From contig DATEOW010000019.1 in the NCBI GenBank assembly GCA_035273665.1, positions 1-49,511 on the forward strand: a stretch of DNA of 49,511 nt, in the 5' to 3' direction. Below the pieces are notes generated by a model that worked only from the letters and a program-made list of their open reading frames with translations, did no database searches and had not been told where the DNA came from. The first letter of the stretch is position 1. The number at the start of each line of letters is the position of its first letter. Of this stretch, positions 32,554 to 41,065 are shown piece by piece. The translations under genes were made by a program, and so were the position numbers. The stretch is from DATEEW01 sp035273665. GTDB taxonomy: Bacteria > Pseudomonadota > Gammaproteobacteria > Burkholderiales > SG8-39.

Positions 32554-33192
32554 TCAAGGGTTCCAGGATACGAAATTGGACAATAACCGTAATCCCGCCT
32601 TGTGGCTTTTCTCGGGGTGGAACTGGATGGCAAAAATGTTATCCCTCCCGACTGCGCAGGTAAAGGGGAACGCATAATTTGTCTGCCCCGTCACCAGTGC
32701 GGGTTCGCTGGTTTCGACATAGTAACTGTGAACGAAATAGAAGCGCGAGCCGTTTTCGATGCCGTTCCACATGGAATGTGTTGCCTGCTGCACTTCATTC
32801 CAGCCCATGTGAGGCACCTTGAGCTTTTCCCCCGCCGCATCGCGCATCGCCGCGGCGGGAAACCGCTTGACCCGCCCGGGTAAGAGGGAAAGTCCGTCCA
32901 CACCGCCGCCCTCCTCGCTATGTTCAAATAGCATTTGCAAACCAAGGCAAATACCCAAAAACGGCTTGGTCGCTGCCGCCTTGGCCAAAGCGGGGCGTAG
33001 ACCCCGTGCATCCAATTCCCGCATGCAGTCGCGCATCGCGCCCTGCCCGGGGAACACGACCCGATCAGCCGCAAGTAGGACACCCGGATCCGAAGTCACC
33101 TGCACGACCGTCCCGGGCGCGACATGCTCGATGGCTTTAGACACCGAGCGCAAATTGCCCATGCCATAGTCGATGACAGCGATGCTAGTCAT
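32554..33192 (-). CDS. hisH: Imidazole glycerol phosphate synthase, glutaminase subunit
   Basis: This 212-residue class I glutamine amidotransferase has the nucleophile Cys82 in LGICLGLQMLFE, oxyanion loop PGQGAM, and the His/Glu pair in IQFHPEKSH near residue 195. It supplies ammonia to HisF. The N-terminus IAVIDYGMGNLRSV is characteristic. It lies between hisB (15-nt gap) and hisA. Confidence 0.96.
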   Translation of the reverse strand: MTSIAVIDYGMGNLRSVSKAIEHVAPGTVVQVTSDPGVLLAADRVVFPGQGAMRDCMRELDARGLRPALAKAAATKPFLGICLGLQMLFEHSEEGGGVDGLSLLPGRVKRFPAAAMRDAAGEKLKVPHMGWNEVQQATHSMWNGIENGSRFYFVHSYYVETSEPALVTGQTNYAFPFTCAVGRDNIFAIQFHPEKSHKAGLRLLSNFVSWNP

Positions 33193-33207
33193 AAGGAAAA
33201 AACAAGC

Positions 33208-33795
33208 TTAAAGCGTGCCCTTGGTCGACGGGACGGTACCGCCGCTGCGGGGGTCCGCCTCGAGCGCCATGCGCAATGCCCGCGCGAACGCTTTGAAAAT
33301 CGTCTCGCACTGGTGATGAGAGTTGTCACCACGAATATTGTCGATATGCAGCGTCACGAAGGCGTGATTGACAAAACCCTGAAAAAATTCGTGCACCAAG
33401 TCGACATCGAATTCGCCGATCAGTGGGCGCGTGAAATCGACACGAAACTCCAAACCGGGCCGGCCGGAAAAATCGATGACGACGCGCGACAGTGCCTCGT
33501 CGAGGGGCACGTAGGCATGGCCAAATCGGCGGAGGCCTTTTTTATCGCCGGCCGCTTTGGCGAGCGCCTGCCCCAAAGTGATCCCGATATCTTCCACGGT
33601 GTGGTGGGCATCGATATGCAAATCACCCTTTGCTTTGATCTCGAGATCGATCAAACCGTGACGCGCAATCTGATCCAACATGTGATCGAGGAAAGGCACG
33701 CCGGTATCCAGCGTCGCCTGACCCGTTCCGTCCAGATTGAGCGAAATCGAAATCTGTGTTTCGTTGGTGTTACGGGTAACCTGCGCGGTTCTCAT
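33208..33795 (-). CDS. hisB: Imidazoleglycerol-phosphate dehydratase
   Basis: This 195-residue single-domain IGPD carries two Mn-binding motifs, DAHHTVED (62-69) and NSHHQCE (158-164). It lacks the N-terminal histidinol-phosphatase domain of the enteric bifunctional HisB, so histidinol phosphatase must be encoded elsewhere. The ATG at 33795 overlaps the hisC stop by 4 nt; a longer frame to 33864 lies inside hisC and is not supported. Confidence 0.96.
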   Translation of the reverse strand: MRTAQVTRNTNETQISISLNLDGTGQATLDTGVPFLDHMLDQIARHGLIDLEIKAKGDLHIDAHHTVEDIGITLGQALAKAAGDKKGLRRFGHAYVPLDEALSRVVIDFSGRPGLEFRVDFTRPLIGEFDVDLVHEFFQGFVNHAFVTLHIDNIRGDNSHHQCETIFKAFARALRMALEADPRSGGTVPSTKGTL

Positions 33796-34886
33796 AAAGC
33801 CTCTTTCAACGCTTCCAACATGCTTTGGTTTTCTTCCGGGGTGCCCACGGTGAGCCGTAAGCACTGATCAAGTAGGGGATGACCGCCATGCAGATTGCGG
33901 ATCAATATGCCGCGCGCGCGCATTGCGTCATAAGTCTTATCGGCATCCGGGACCCTGATCAAGATGAAATTCGCCAAACTGGGAAAGGCTTCCACCCTAG
34001 CGAAACTCTTGAGCGAGGTAAATAGGCGCTCGCGCTCTGCTTTGATGCGCTGCGCTTGATCGTGCAATACATCGGCATGAGCCAACACTTTTTCGGCTAC
34101 CGCCTGGGTAATGACATTCACGTTGTAGGGAGGACGAAGCTTATCGAACTGTTCGATCCATTCCGGGCGCGCAACCGCGTAGCCAAGTCGGATACCGGCC
34201 AATCCTAATTTAGACACCGTGCGCATGACCATGAGATTGGGGTATTCCGCCACACGGCTCATAAAGCTCTTGTCCGCAAAGACATGATAAGCCTCGTCCA
34301 ACACCACAAAGCCGGTTGCCTCATCGAGCACTCGCAGTACATCCGCTTCCGCGAAAGCATTGCCGGTCGGATTGTTGGGATAAGCGATGAAGATGAGCGC
34401 TGGTTGATGCGCGCGGATCGCCGCCAAGAATGCTTCAATGTCGAGCGCAAAGTCGGACGTCAACGGAACCGCCACATACTCCATGCGCGAATAAATCGCG
34501 TTCATGCGATACATCGAGAAAGACGGCTCGGGGGCAAGCATCACGGAGCCCGGGCGAGCAAGCGTCTGTGTGACCAAGGTGATTATTTCGTCGGAGCCAT
34601 TGCCGAGCAGCAAACCCATGTCCGCAGGCAGATCGAACGCCTTGCGTAAACACGCTTTCAGTTCCGGCGCATCCGGATTGGGATAGCGATTGAGCGACAA
34701 ACCGGCGGCGAGCGCTCCAACAGCCTGCCGCAGGTCCTGAGGCAAGCCATATGGATTCTCCATCGCATCGAGCTTGACCATACCGCCGGCAGGCGCAACG
34801 TGATAAGCCTTCAGGGCTTGGATATCGTCTCGAACCAACGCACGCAAAGAGGGGAGCTGGCCGGGGGGCATGGTGTCACGCTTCAT
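33792..34886 (-). CDS. hisC: Histidinol-phosphate aminotransferase
   Basis: This 364-residue class I/II PLP enzyme has the Schiff-base lysine at Lys226 in TVSKLGLAG and the NNPTG substrate/cofactor loop at 171-175. VVLDEAYHVF precedes it, as in HisC. It converts imidazole acetol phosphate to histidinol phosphate. The ATG at 34886 overlaps the hisD stop by 4 nt; the longer open frame to 35090 reads hisD in another frame and is rejected. Confidence 0.96.
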   Translation of the reverse strand: MKRDTMPPGQLPSLRALVRDDIQALKAYHVAPAGGMVKLDAMENPYGLPQDLRQAVGALAAGLSLNRYPNPDAPELKACLRKAFDLPADMGLLLGNGSDEIITLVTQTLARPGSVMLAPEPSFSMYRMNAIYSRMEYVAVPLTSDFALDIEAFLAAIRAHQPALIFIAYPNNPTGNAFAEADVLRVLDEATGFVVLDEAYHVFADKSFMSRVAEYPNLMVMRTVSKLGLAGIRLGYAVARPEWIEQFDKLRPPYNVNVITQAVAEKVLAHADVLHDQAQRIKAERERLFTSLKSFARVEAFPSLANFILIRVPDADKTYDAMRARGILIRNLHGGHPLLDQCLRLTVGTPEENQSMLEALKEAL

Positions 34887-36175
34887 GACTTGAAGCGGTA
34901 TTCCGCCGAGCGGGCGTGCGCCTGCAAACCTTCCCCGTAAGCAATCGTGGCGGCAATGCGGCCCAGCGTGTCCGCGCCCTCGCGAGACACCTTGATCATA
35001 CTTGTGCGCTTTTGAAAATCGTATACACCGAGCGGCGACGAAAACCGCGCCGTGCGGGAAGTCGGCAACACGTGATTGGGTCCGGCGCAATAATCGCCGA
35101 GTGATTCCGAACTGTAAGGGCCCATGAAGATGGCACCGGCGTGCTTGATCTTGTTCGCCCAGATTTCGGGATCGCTTACAGACAACTCCAAGTGTTCCGG
35201 CGCGATGCGATTGGCGATCTCGCAGGCTTCATCTAAATCTCGCACTTGAATCAATGCGCCGCGATTGGTCAGGGAAGCCGCTATGGTCTCCTTTCGCGGC
35301 ATTGCGGCGAGTTGACGCTCAACACTGGCCGCGACCCGCTCGATATACGCAGCGTCGGGTGATATCAAAATGGCTTGAGCGACTTCGTCGTGCTCGGCCT
35401 GCGAAAACAAATCCATCGCAATCCAGTCCGGATCGGTCGCGCCGTCACAAATGACAAGAATTTCGGAGGGACCGGCAACCATGTCAATACCGACGACGCC
35501 AAAAACACGGCGCTTAGCCGCCGCGACATAGGCATTACCCGGACCGACAATTTTGTCCACGGCAGGAATCGTTTCCGTCCCGTAAGCAAGGGCGCCTACC
35601 GCCTGCGCCCCGCCGATGGCGAAGACACGATCAACTTCAGCGATGGCCGCTGCCGCAAGCACCAAGTCGTTACGTTCTCCGTTTGGCGTTGGCACGACCA
35701 TGATCAGTTCCTGCACCCCCGCGACTTTGGCGGGCAGCGCGTTCATCAGCACTGAAGAAGGATAGGATGCCTTGCCGCCCGGCACATACAAACCGGCGCG
35801 ATCCAAGGCCGTTATTTTCTGACCCAAGACCGTACCGTCCGGCTCCGCGTAACTCCACGATTCCATGCGTTGTCTCGTGTGATAGCGACGTACGCGATCG
35901 GCAGCCTGTTCCAATGCGTCGCGTTGCGCGCTCGGCAGCTTTCGCAAAGCCGCGTGCAATTCGTCCACCTTGATCTCCAAGGCCGCGACACTCTTCGCAG
36001 CGATCCGATCGAATCGTTGCGTGTACTCAAGCACCGCCGCGTCGCCACGATCTTTCACGTCAGCAAGGATCTTCGCCACTGCGTTATCGACGCTTTCGTC
36101 CTGCGCCGCTTCCAACGCCGTTAGCGCGGTGAGTTGCGCATCAAAATCAGCTTGCGTGCTAATAAGCCGTTTCAT
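34883..36175 (-). CDS. hisD: Histidinol dehydrogenase
   Basis: This NAD-dependent zinc enzyme (430 residues from ATG 36175) oxidises histidinol to histidine, the last step. Family motifs include YVPGGKASYPSSVLMNALPAKVAG, VDKIVGPGNAYVAAAKRRVFG, VDMVAGPSEILV-like and SQAEHDE with the zinc ligands. A GTG one codon upstream (36178) would overlap the hisG stop as GTGA; AAGGGG is better spaced to the ATG. It is second in the operon. Confidence 0.96.
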   Translation of the reverse strand: MKRLISTQADFDAQLTALTALEAAQDESVDNAVAKILADVKDRGDAAVLEYTQRFDRIAAKSVAALEIKVDELHAALRKLPSAQRDALEQAADRVRRYHTRQRMESWSYAEPDGTVLGQKITALDRAGLYVPGGKASYPSSVLMNALPAKVAGVQELIMVVPTPNGERNDLVLAAAAIAEVDRVFAIGGAQAVGALAYGTETIPAVDKIVGPGNAYVAAAKRRVFGVVGIDMVAGPSEILVICDGATDPDWIAMDLFSQAEHDEVAQAILISPDAAYIERVAASVERQLAAMPRKETIAASLTNRGALIQVRDLDEACEIANRIAPEHLELSVSDPEIWANKIKHAGAIFMGPYSSESLGDYCAGPNHVLPTSRTARFSSPLGVYDFQKRTSMIKVSREGADTLGRIAATIAYGEGLQAHARSAEYRFKS

Positions 36176-36828
36176 CACGCCGCCCCTTTGCGCACCGCGG
36201 CCTCAAAAGCCTCGATGACCGGCTGCAGCAGCGCGCGTTTGAGCTTTAAGGCCGCCTGGTTGACGATCAGCCGAGAACTGATGGGCATGATTTCTTCGAC
36301 GGCCTGAAGATTGTTTGCTTTGAGCGTGCCGCCGCTACTGACAAGATCAACGATCGCATCTGCCAGTCCCACGAGCGGTGCCAGTTCCATCGAGCCATAC
36401 AGTTTGATGAGATCGACATGCACGCCTTTAGCGGCGAAGTGTTCGCGCGCCGTCTTGATGTATTTGGTCGCGACGCGCAAACGCGCGCCTTGCCGCACCG
36501 CCTTGGCATAATCAAAGCCCTGAGGCACCGCCACCATCATGCGGCATTCAGCGATACGCAAATCAAGCGGCTGGTACAACCCTTCGCCGCCGTGTTCGAT
36601 AAGCACATCTTTTCCCGCAATGCCCAAGTCTGCGGCGCCGTGTTGTACATAGGTGGGAGTATCGGAGGCGCGCACAATGATTAAGCGCACATCGGGCCTG
36701 TTCGTGGCGAGGATGAGCTTGCGCGAAGTCTCGGGATTCTCCTGCGGAGCGATCCCGGCAGCGGCGAGCAGCGGTGCTGTCTCGTCGAATATGCGGCCCT
36801 TGGACAGGGCGATAGTGATGCCGGACAC
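36175..36828 (-). CDS. hisG: ATP phosphoribosyltransferase, short form
   Basis: This 217-residue enzyme condenses ATP with PRPP, the committed step. It lacks the C-terminal ACT-like regulatory domain of the long form, so it should need HisZ as partner; hisZ is not in the window. Motifs are ITIALSKGRIFDE at the start, ADLGIAGKDVLIEHG and the PRPP-binding DLVSSGGTLKANNL. The start is a GTG at 36828 with no strong ribosome binding site. It follows murA by 77 nt; a 6-bp GC hairpin (36890-36904) without a long T-run lies just after murA. Confidence 0.95.
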   Translation of the reverse strand: MSGITIALSKGRIFDETAPLLAAAGIAPQENPETSRKLILATNRPDVRLIIVRASDTPTYVQHGAADLGIAGKDVLIEHGGEGLYQPLDLRIAECRMMVAVPQGFDYAKAVRQGARLRVATKYIKTAREHFAAKGVHVDLIKLYGSMELAPLVGLADAIVDLVSSGGTLKANNLQAVEEIMPISSRLIVNQAALKLKRALLQPVIEAFEAAVRKGAA

Positions 36829-36905
36829 GGGAATGAGCGGTCGGCCGCGAAAGGCGACACGTGCCTAAAGCACGGATTCTACTTGAAATGCGCCCGCTGG
36901 GCGCC

Positions 36906-38159
36906 TTAGCTCACTCGCCGGATGCGGGCACCCAGCCCAGAAAGCTTCTGTTCGATCGCCTCGTATCCGCGGTCCAAATGGTAAATGCGGTCGATAACAG
37001 TCTCGCCTTCGGCCGCCAAGCCGCCGATGACCAGACAAGCCGACGCGCGCAAATCCGTCGCCATTACAGTGGCGCCCTGCAACCGCTCGACGCCTCGCAC
37101 GATGGCTGCATTGCCCGAGATCTCAATATCCGCGCCGAGACGCACGAGCTCTTGGACATGCATAAAGCGGTTTTCAAAAATCGTTTCGGTCACGACGCCA
37201 GTCCCTTCGGCAATACAATCCAGAGCCATGAGCTGTGCTTGCATGTCCGTCGGAAAAGCCGGATACGGTGCTGTCCTTAAATTGACGGCCTTCGGGCGCT
37301 GATGCATCTCGACACGAATGAAACCGCCTTGCACCGCGATCTGGGCACCGGCCTCGCGCAACTTATCGATTACCGCATCCAGACTTCGGCCATCCGTTTC
37401 GCGTAGGGTCACTGCGCCACCGACTGCGGCTACCGCGGCGAGAAAAGTTCCTGTTTCGATGCGATCCGGCATCACCCGATGGGTGGCACCATGCAAACGA
37501 TCGACACCCTCGATGGTGATGAGATCAGTCCCCGCGCCGACGATATTGGCACCCATGGCGATAAGGCAATTCGCCAGATCAACGACCTCCGGTTCGCGCG
37601 CGGCATTTTCAATCACCGTAGTACCTTCGGCCAGCGTTGCCGCCATCATTAGGTTTTCCGTGCCGGTGACCGTGACCAGTTCGGTCACTAAACGTGCGCC
37701 CCTTAAGCGCTTGGCGGTCGCATTGATATAGCCCTGCTCCACATGGATTTCCGCGCCCATCGCCTGCAATCCCTTGATGTGGAGATCGACCGGGCGTTGC
37801 CCGATCGCGCAACCTCCGGGCAGCGATACGCGCGCGCGGCCCAACCTCGCTAAAAGAGGCCCGAGTACAAGAATAGAAGCGCGCATCGTCTTAACCATTT
37901 CATACGATGCGAGAGGTTCGCTGAGTTTCGCCGCATGCAGACCGATTCCTTCGCCGTCATCCGGCGTAATTTGGATTCCCAATTCGCGCAGGAGGCGAAG
38001 CATCGTGTTGATGTCTCTTAGCCTCGGCATGTTCTCCAGCCGCACTGGTTCTTCAGTCAGCAACGCGGCGCAAAGGAGCGGGAGGGCTGCGTTCTTGGCA
38101 CCCGAAATCCGGACTTCGCCTTCGAGCGGAACACCGCCCTGAATCGCTAATTTATCCAC
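36906..38159 (-). CDS. murA: UDP-N-acetylglucosamine 1-carboxyvinyltransferase
   Basis: This 417-residue cytoplasmic enzyme transfers enolpyruvate to UDP-GlcNAc, the first committed step of peptidoglycan synthesis. It has Lys22-Asn23 in SGAKNAALPLL and catalytic Cys117 in PGGCAIGQRPVD, the residue alkylated by fosfomycin, so the organism's MurA should be sensitive in principle. It overlaps ibaG by 8 nt. The ibaG-murA pairing is shared with E. coli. Confidence 0.97.
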   Translation of the reverse strand: MDKLAIQGGVPLEGEVRISGAKNAALPLLCAALLTEEPVRLENMPRLRDINTMLRLLRELGIQITPDDGEGIGLHAAKLSEPLASYEMVKTMRASILVLGPLLARLGRARVSLPGGCAIGQRPVDLHIKGLQAMGAEIHVEQGYINATAKRLRGARLVTELVTVTGTENLMMAATLAEGTTVIENAAREPEVVDLANCLIAMGANIVGAGTDLITIEGVDRLHGATHRVMPDRIETGTFLAAVAAVGGAVTLRETDGRSLDAVIDKLREAGAQIAVQGGFIRVEMHQRPKAVNLRTAPYPAFPTDMQAQLMALDCIAEGTGVVTETIFENRFMHVQELVRLGADIEISGNAAIVRGVERLQGATVMATDLRASACLVIGGLAAEGETVIDRIYHLDRGYEAIEQKLSGLGARIRRVS

Positions 38160-38391
38160 GATCCGCCCACTCTTCAGGTGTCAGCGTCTTCATCGAGAGT
38201 GCGTGTATTTCGGCGCGCATCCGATCGCCCAGCGCCTTGTAAACGACTTGATGCTGTTGGATTTTGCTTTTGCCGCGGAACTCTCCGCTCACGATAAGCG
38301 CTTCGAAATGCTGGCCGTCGCCGGCCACGCGCACGAGATCGCAAGGCATGCCCTGCTCGATATAAGTTTTAACGTCTTCTGGACTAAGCAT
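38152..38391 (-). CDS. ibaG: IbaG, BolA-family protein
   Basis: This 79-residue BolA-fold protein (VRVAGDGQHFEALIVSGEF, SKIQQHQVVYKALGDRM, EIHALSMKT) is of the type encoded next to murA. BolA proteins bind monothiol glutaredoxins through a [2Fe-2S] cluster; IbaG is linked to acid stress and envelope homeostasis. I chose the ATG at 38391; a longer frame to 38439 overlaps the permease gene. The lone Cys near residue 17 (MPCDLV) is a possible cluster ligand. Confidence 0.93.
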   Translation of the reverse strand: MLSPEDVKTYIEQGMPCDLVRVAGDGQHFEALIVSGEFRGKSKIQQHQVVYKALGDRMRAEIHALSMKTLTPEEWADRG

Positions 38392-38402
38392 GATTTTTTG
38401 AA

Positions 38403-39158
38403 CTAGTGCCTCAGTTTGTACCCGCGTTTGAGCAGCCATAGTGTAGCTGCGGTCAATAAAGCAAAAAATGTAGCCACTATCGTTAAGCTAAGTAGCGGCG
38501 AAACATCCGACACCCCAAAGAAACCATAGCGGAATCCGTCAATCATGTAGAAAAAAGGATTCAAGTGGGATAAAGACTGCCAAAAATCAGGCAGCGAATG
38601 GATGGAGTAAAAAACGCCCGACAAAAACGTAAGGGGCAGGATGATGAAATTCTGAAACGCGGCGAGCTGATCGAACTTGTCCGCCCAGATTCCAGCAATA
38701 ACTCCAAGGCTGCCGAGGACAGCGCTGCTCAATAACGCAAAGCCCAGCGCCCAAAGCGGATGGGGCAAGTTGAGCGTGACAAAGGGTAGCGTGACGAGCC
38801 ATACGCACAAGCCCACAATGACGCCTCTGGCAATGGCCGCAGCGGTGTAAGCCGCATAGAACTCGGCATACGAAAGCGGTGCGAGCAGTACGAATACGAG
38901 ATTGCCTGTGATTTTGGATTGAATGAGGCTGGAAGAGCTGTTGGCAAAGGCGTTTTGCAAAACGGACATCATGATCAGCCCCGGCACGAGAAACGCTGTG
39001 TAGCCCACAGAATTAAAAGCCTGCGCACGACCATCCAATGCGTGGCCGAATATGAGCAAATAAAGAACGGCGGTGAGCACCGGCGCAGCCACCGTTTGAA
39101 AGCCGACTTTCCAAAAGCGCAGCATCTCTTTGCGGAGCAAGGCATGGAAACCGCTCAT
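38403..39158 (-). CDS. yadH: ABC-2 type exporter permease (YadH-like)
   Basis: This 251-residue inner-membrane protein has six predicted helices and the ABC-2 motif region PLTFLSGVFYSIHSLP followed by LNPFFYMIDGFRYGFFG. With the ATPase upstream (4-nt overlap) it makes a YadGH-type exporter. Substrate unknown; the position between mla and murA genes, conserved in betaproteobacteria, hints at an envelope lipid or glycan precursor, but this is inference. Confidence 0.93.
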   Translation of the reverse strand: MSGFHALLRKEMLRFWKVGFQTVAAPVLTAVLYLLIFGHALDGRAQAFNSVGYTAFLVPGLIMMSVLQNAFANSSSSLIQSKITGNLVFVLLAPLSYAEFYAAYTAAAIARGVIVGLCVWLVTLPFVTLNLPHPLWALGFALLSSAVLGSLGVIAGIWADKFDQLAAFQNFIILPLTFLSGVFYSIHSLPDFWQSLSHLNPFFYMIDGFRYGFFGVSDVSPLLSLTIVATFFALLTAATLWLLKRGYKLRH

Positions 39159-40060
39159 GTCGTGGCTTCGCCGTGCATGATATTGAGGAAGACCTCTTCC
39201 AAATCCGGCTGACTTAATTCCATCTCGGTCACGCTACGACCGGCATTCCGCAGCGCGCCGAGCACACTCTCCACCTCCGCATAGTTACTGAGCTTGAGCG
39301 TGTGCCGATCCCCATCACTATCGATCTGAATCCCGGCAAGCGAGGCCGGCAAAGTGCCATCGAAACGCAGGTGCAAATAGAGCGCATGAAAGCGTCGAAT
39401 CAAATTATCCGGCGTATCGAGGGCGACAATTTCGCCCTGCTTCAGCATGGCGATGCGGCTGCACAGATTTTCCGCTTCATCGAGATAGTGCGTCGTCAAC
39501 ACGATGGTGTGCCCATCACGATTTAGATTCTGAATGAATTTCCACAGCCCGCGCCGCAATTCGACATCCACGCCCGCCGTGGGCTCATCGAGAATGATGA
39601 CAGGTGGACGGTGAACAAGGGCTTGCGCAACAAGCACGCGCCGCTTCATGCCCCCGGAAAGCGAGCGCATGTTGCTGTCCGCCTTATTCGTCAAATCGAG
39701 GTGGTGCATGAGTTCGTCGATCCATCCATCGTTATCGCGCAGGCCAAAGTAGGCTGACTGAATGCGCAATGTTTCGCGCACGGTAAAGAAGGGATCAAAG
39801 ACCAGCTCTTGCGGCACGACCCCCAATTTCCGGCGGGCCACCTTGTAGTCGGTAACGACGTCGTGACCCATTAATCGCGCGCGCCCACTGCTCGCGCGCA
39901 CCAAGCCGGCAAGAATGCTGATCAGGGTCGTTTTCCCTGCGCCGTTCGGTCCGAGCAAAGCGAAGAATTCGCCCTGCGGGACGTTCAAATCGATACCGGA
40001 GAGGACCTGCAGGGCGCCGTAGCGTTTGCTCAGCGCGGAGATTTCAATAGCGGACGCCAT
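39155..40060 (-). CDS. yadG: ABC transporter ATPase (YadG-like)
   Basis: This 301-residue nucleotide-binding subunit has Walker A GPNGAGKTT, signature LSGGMKRR, Walker B VIILDEPTAGVD and the H-loop LTTHYLDEAENL, with a C-terminal extension of about 70 residues typical of YadG/DrrA-like ATPases. It energises the adjacent YadH permease. It starts 18 nt after mlaB on the same strand. Confidence 0.94.
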   Translation of the reverse strand: MASAIEISALSKRYGALQVLSGIDLNVPQGEFFALLGPNGAGKTTLISILAGLVRASSGRARLMGHDVVTDYKVARRKLGVVPQELVFDPFFTVRETLRIQSAYFGLRDNDGWIDELMHHLDLTNKADSNMRSLSGGMKRRVLVAQALVHRPPVIILDEPTAGVDVELRRGLWKFIQNLNRDGHTIVLTTHYLDEAENLCSRIAMLKQGEIVALDTPDNLIRRFHALYLHLRFDGTLPASLAGIQIDSDGDRHTLKLSNYAEVESVLGALRNAGRSVTEMELSQPDLEEVFLNIMHGEATT

Positions 40061-40078
40061 GCGCCCCGATTCTAGAGA

Positions 40079-40369
40079 TTAAGCGGCGGACGCGCCCAAA
40101 AGATCGCCCACGTCGTAAAGTCGGGCGAGCTTGAGCATGGTGGGAGGTATGTTTTGAAAATTGAGCTTGCGACCTGAGGCTTCCGCTTCCCGCAACATTG
40201 CCAGCGCCAGTGCGATGGCCGATGAGTCTGCATTGACCACTTCAGCAAAGTCCACGCTGCTGATGCCGGCACGAACGCCGGCCATGCTCGGTTCGAATAA
40301 TGCCGGCACGGTCAACGCATCGACATTACCGGCAATGACGAGACGCTCGCCATCGATTCGCGCGCTCAT
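40079..40369 (-). CDS. mlaB: MlaB, STAS-domain subunit of the Mla transporter
   Basis: This 96-residue cytoplasmic STAS protein has VDFAEVVNADSSAIALALAM, with the Thr/Ser of the anti-sigma-antagonist-like loop. In MlaFEDB it binds the ATPase MlaF and is needed for activity and assembly. Its ATG overlaps the mlaC stop by 4 nt. The N-terminal 25 residues carry the beta-strand pair of the STAS fold. Confidence 0.92.
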   Translation of the reverse strand: MSARIDGERLVIAGNVDALTVPALFEPSMAGVRAGISSVDFAEVVNADSSAIALALAMLREAEASGRKLNFQNIPPTMLKLARLYDVGDLLGASAA

Positions 40370-40986
40370 TGCGTTTTTACAGCCAACTGCCGGTTTTTGT
40401 CTTGCAGTGTTTTGATCAGCCCATCAATGCCGTTGTTACGAATCTCACCGTTAAAGGTTTCGCGATACGTCGTTACAAGGCTTACGCCGGCGATGCTCAT
40501 GTCGTAGACCTTCCAACCCGCGTCGGTCTTTTCCATTTCATATTCGATTTCGATCGGTTCGGCGCCTGATTGCTTGATATCGGCCCGAACTGACGCCTCC
40601 GTGTCGCCCGGTTGCATACGCATCGGCTTGTAATCGAATACTTGATTGCGGTACGAGGTCAACGCCGTCGAGTAGGTCCGGACGAGCAAGGTACGAAACT
40701 CTTCGGTCAATATCTTTTGTTGCTCCGGCGTTGCTTTGCGCCAGTTCTGCCCCATCGCCAGCGCCGTCATGCGGCTGAAGTTGAAATGCGGCAGTACCTT
40801 TTCTTGGATGAGCGCCGCGGCCTTGCGCGGATTGCCAGCCTGGATATCTTTGTCGTTTTTGATGATGTCGATGACTTCTTTCGTCACCGATTTAACGAGT
40901 TCGTCTGGCGCTTGTGTCTGGGCCATGGCCGGAACACCAACGCACCACAATAAGCTCAAGGTCAAGAATCGTAGATATTTAAGCAT
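40366..40986 (-). CDS. mlaC: MlaC, periplasmic phospholipid carrier
   Basis: This 206-residue protein has a Sec signal peptide (cleaved after AMA, near residue 22) and the MlaC/Ttg2D fold: FNFSRMTALAMGQNWRKATPEQQ, YRNQVFDYKPM and YDMSIAGVSLVTTYRETF. It ferries glycerophospholipid between outer-membrane MlaA and the inner-membrane MlaFEDB complex. A strong terminator lies between it and mlaA. Confidence 0.95.
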   Translation of the reverse strand: MLKYLRFLTLSLLWCVGVPAMAQTQAPDELVKSVTKEVIDIIKNDKDIQAGNPRKAAALIQEKVLPHFNFSRMTALAMGQNWRKATPEQQKILTEEFRTLLVRTYSTALTSYRNQVFDYKPMRMQPGDTEASVRADIKQSGAEPIEIEYEMEKTDAGWKVYDMSIAGVSLVTTYRETFNGEIRNNGIDGLIKTLQDKNRQLAVKTQ

Positions 40987-41003
40987 GGGCCACTCTCACG
41001 TTA

Positions 41004-41026
41004 AAAAGGAGGCAAAGCCTCCTTTT
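41004..41026 (-). terminator. Intrinsic terminator between mlaA and mlaC
   Basis: On the minus strand, AAAAGGAGGC-TTT-GCCTCCTTTTT is a 10-bp perfect stem with a 3-nt loop and a T-run. It starts about 40 nt after the mlaA stop and ends 17 nt before the mlaC ATG, splitting the mla cluster into mlaFEDA and mlaCB parts. Confidence 0.87.
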
Positions 41027-41065
41027 ATTTGCCATGAACGCAGGTCCACAACCTTGCGTCCGATA

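Noticed and set aside
33796..33864. N-terminal extension of hisB into hisC
   Set aside because: Not family-like; the ATGA junction at 33792-33795 is the expected coupled start.
33124..33867. 247-codon frame antisense to hisB
   Set aside because: Shadow of hisB; no recognisable product.
34887..35090. N-terminal extension of hisC inside hisD
   Set aside because: It is hisD sequence in another frame; an ATGA overlap gives a normal HisC start at 34886.
36890..36904. GC hairpin after murA considered as a terminator
   Set aside because: Stem of 6 bp and only three T afterwards; likely too weak, and murA-hisG are usually one transcript.
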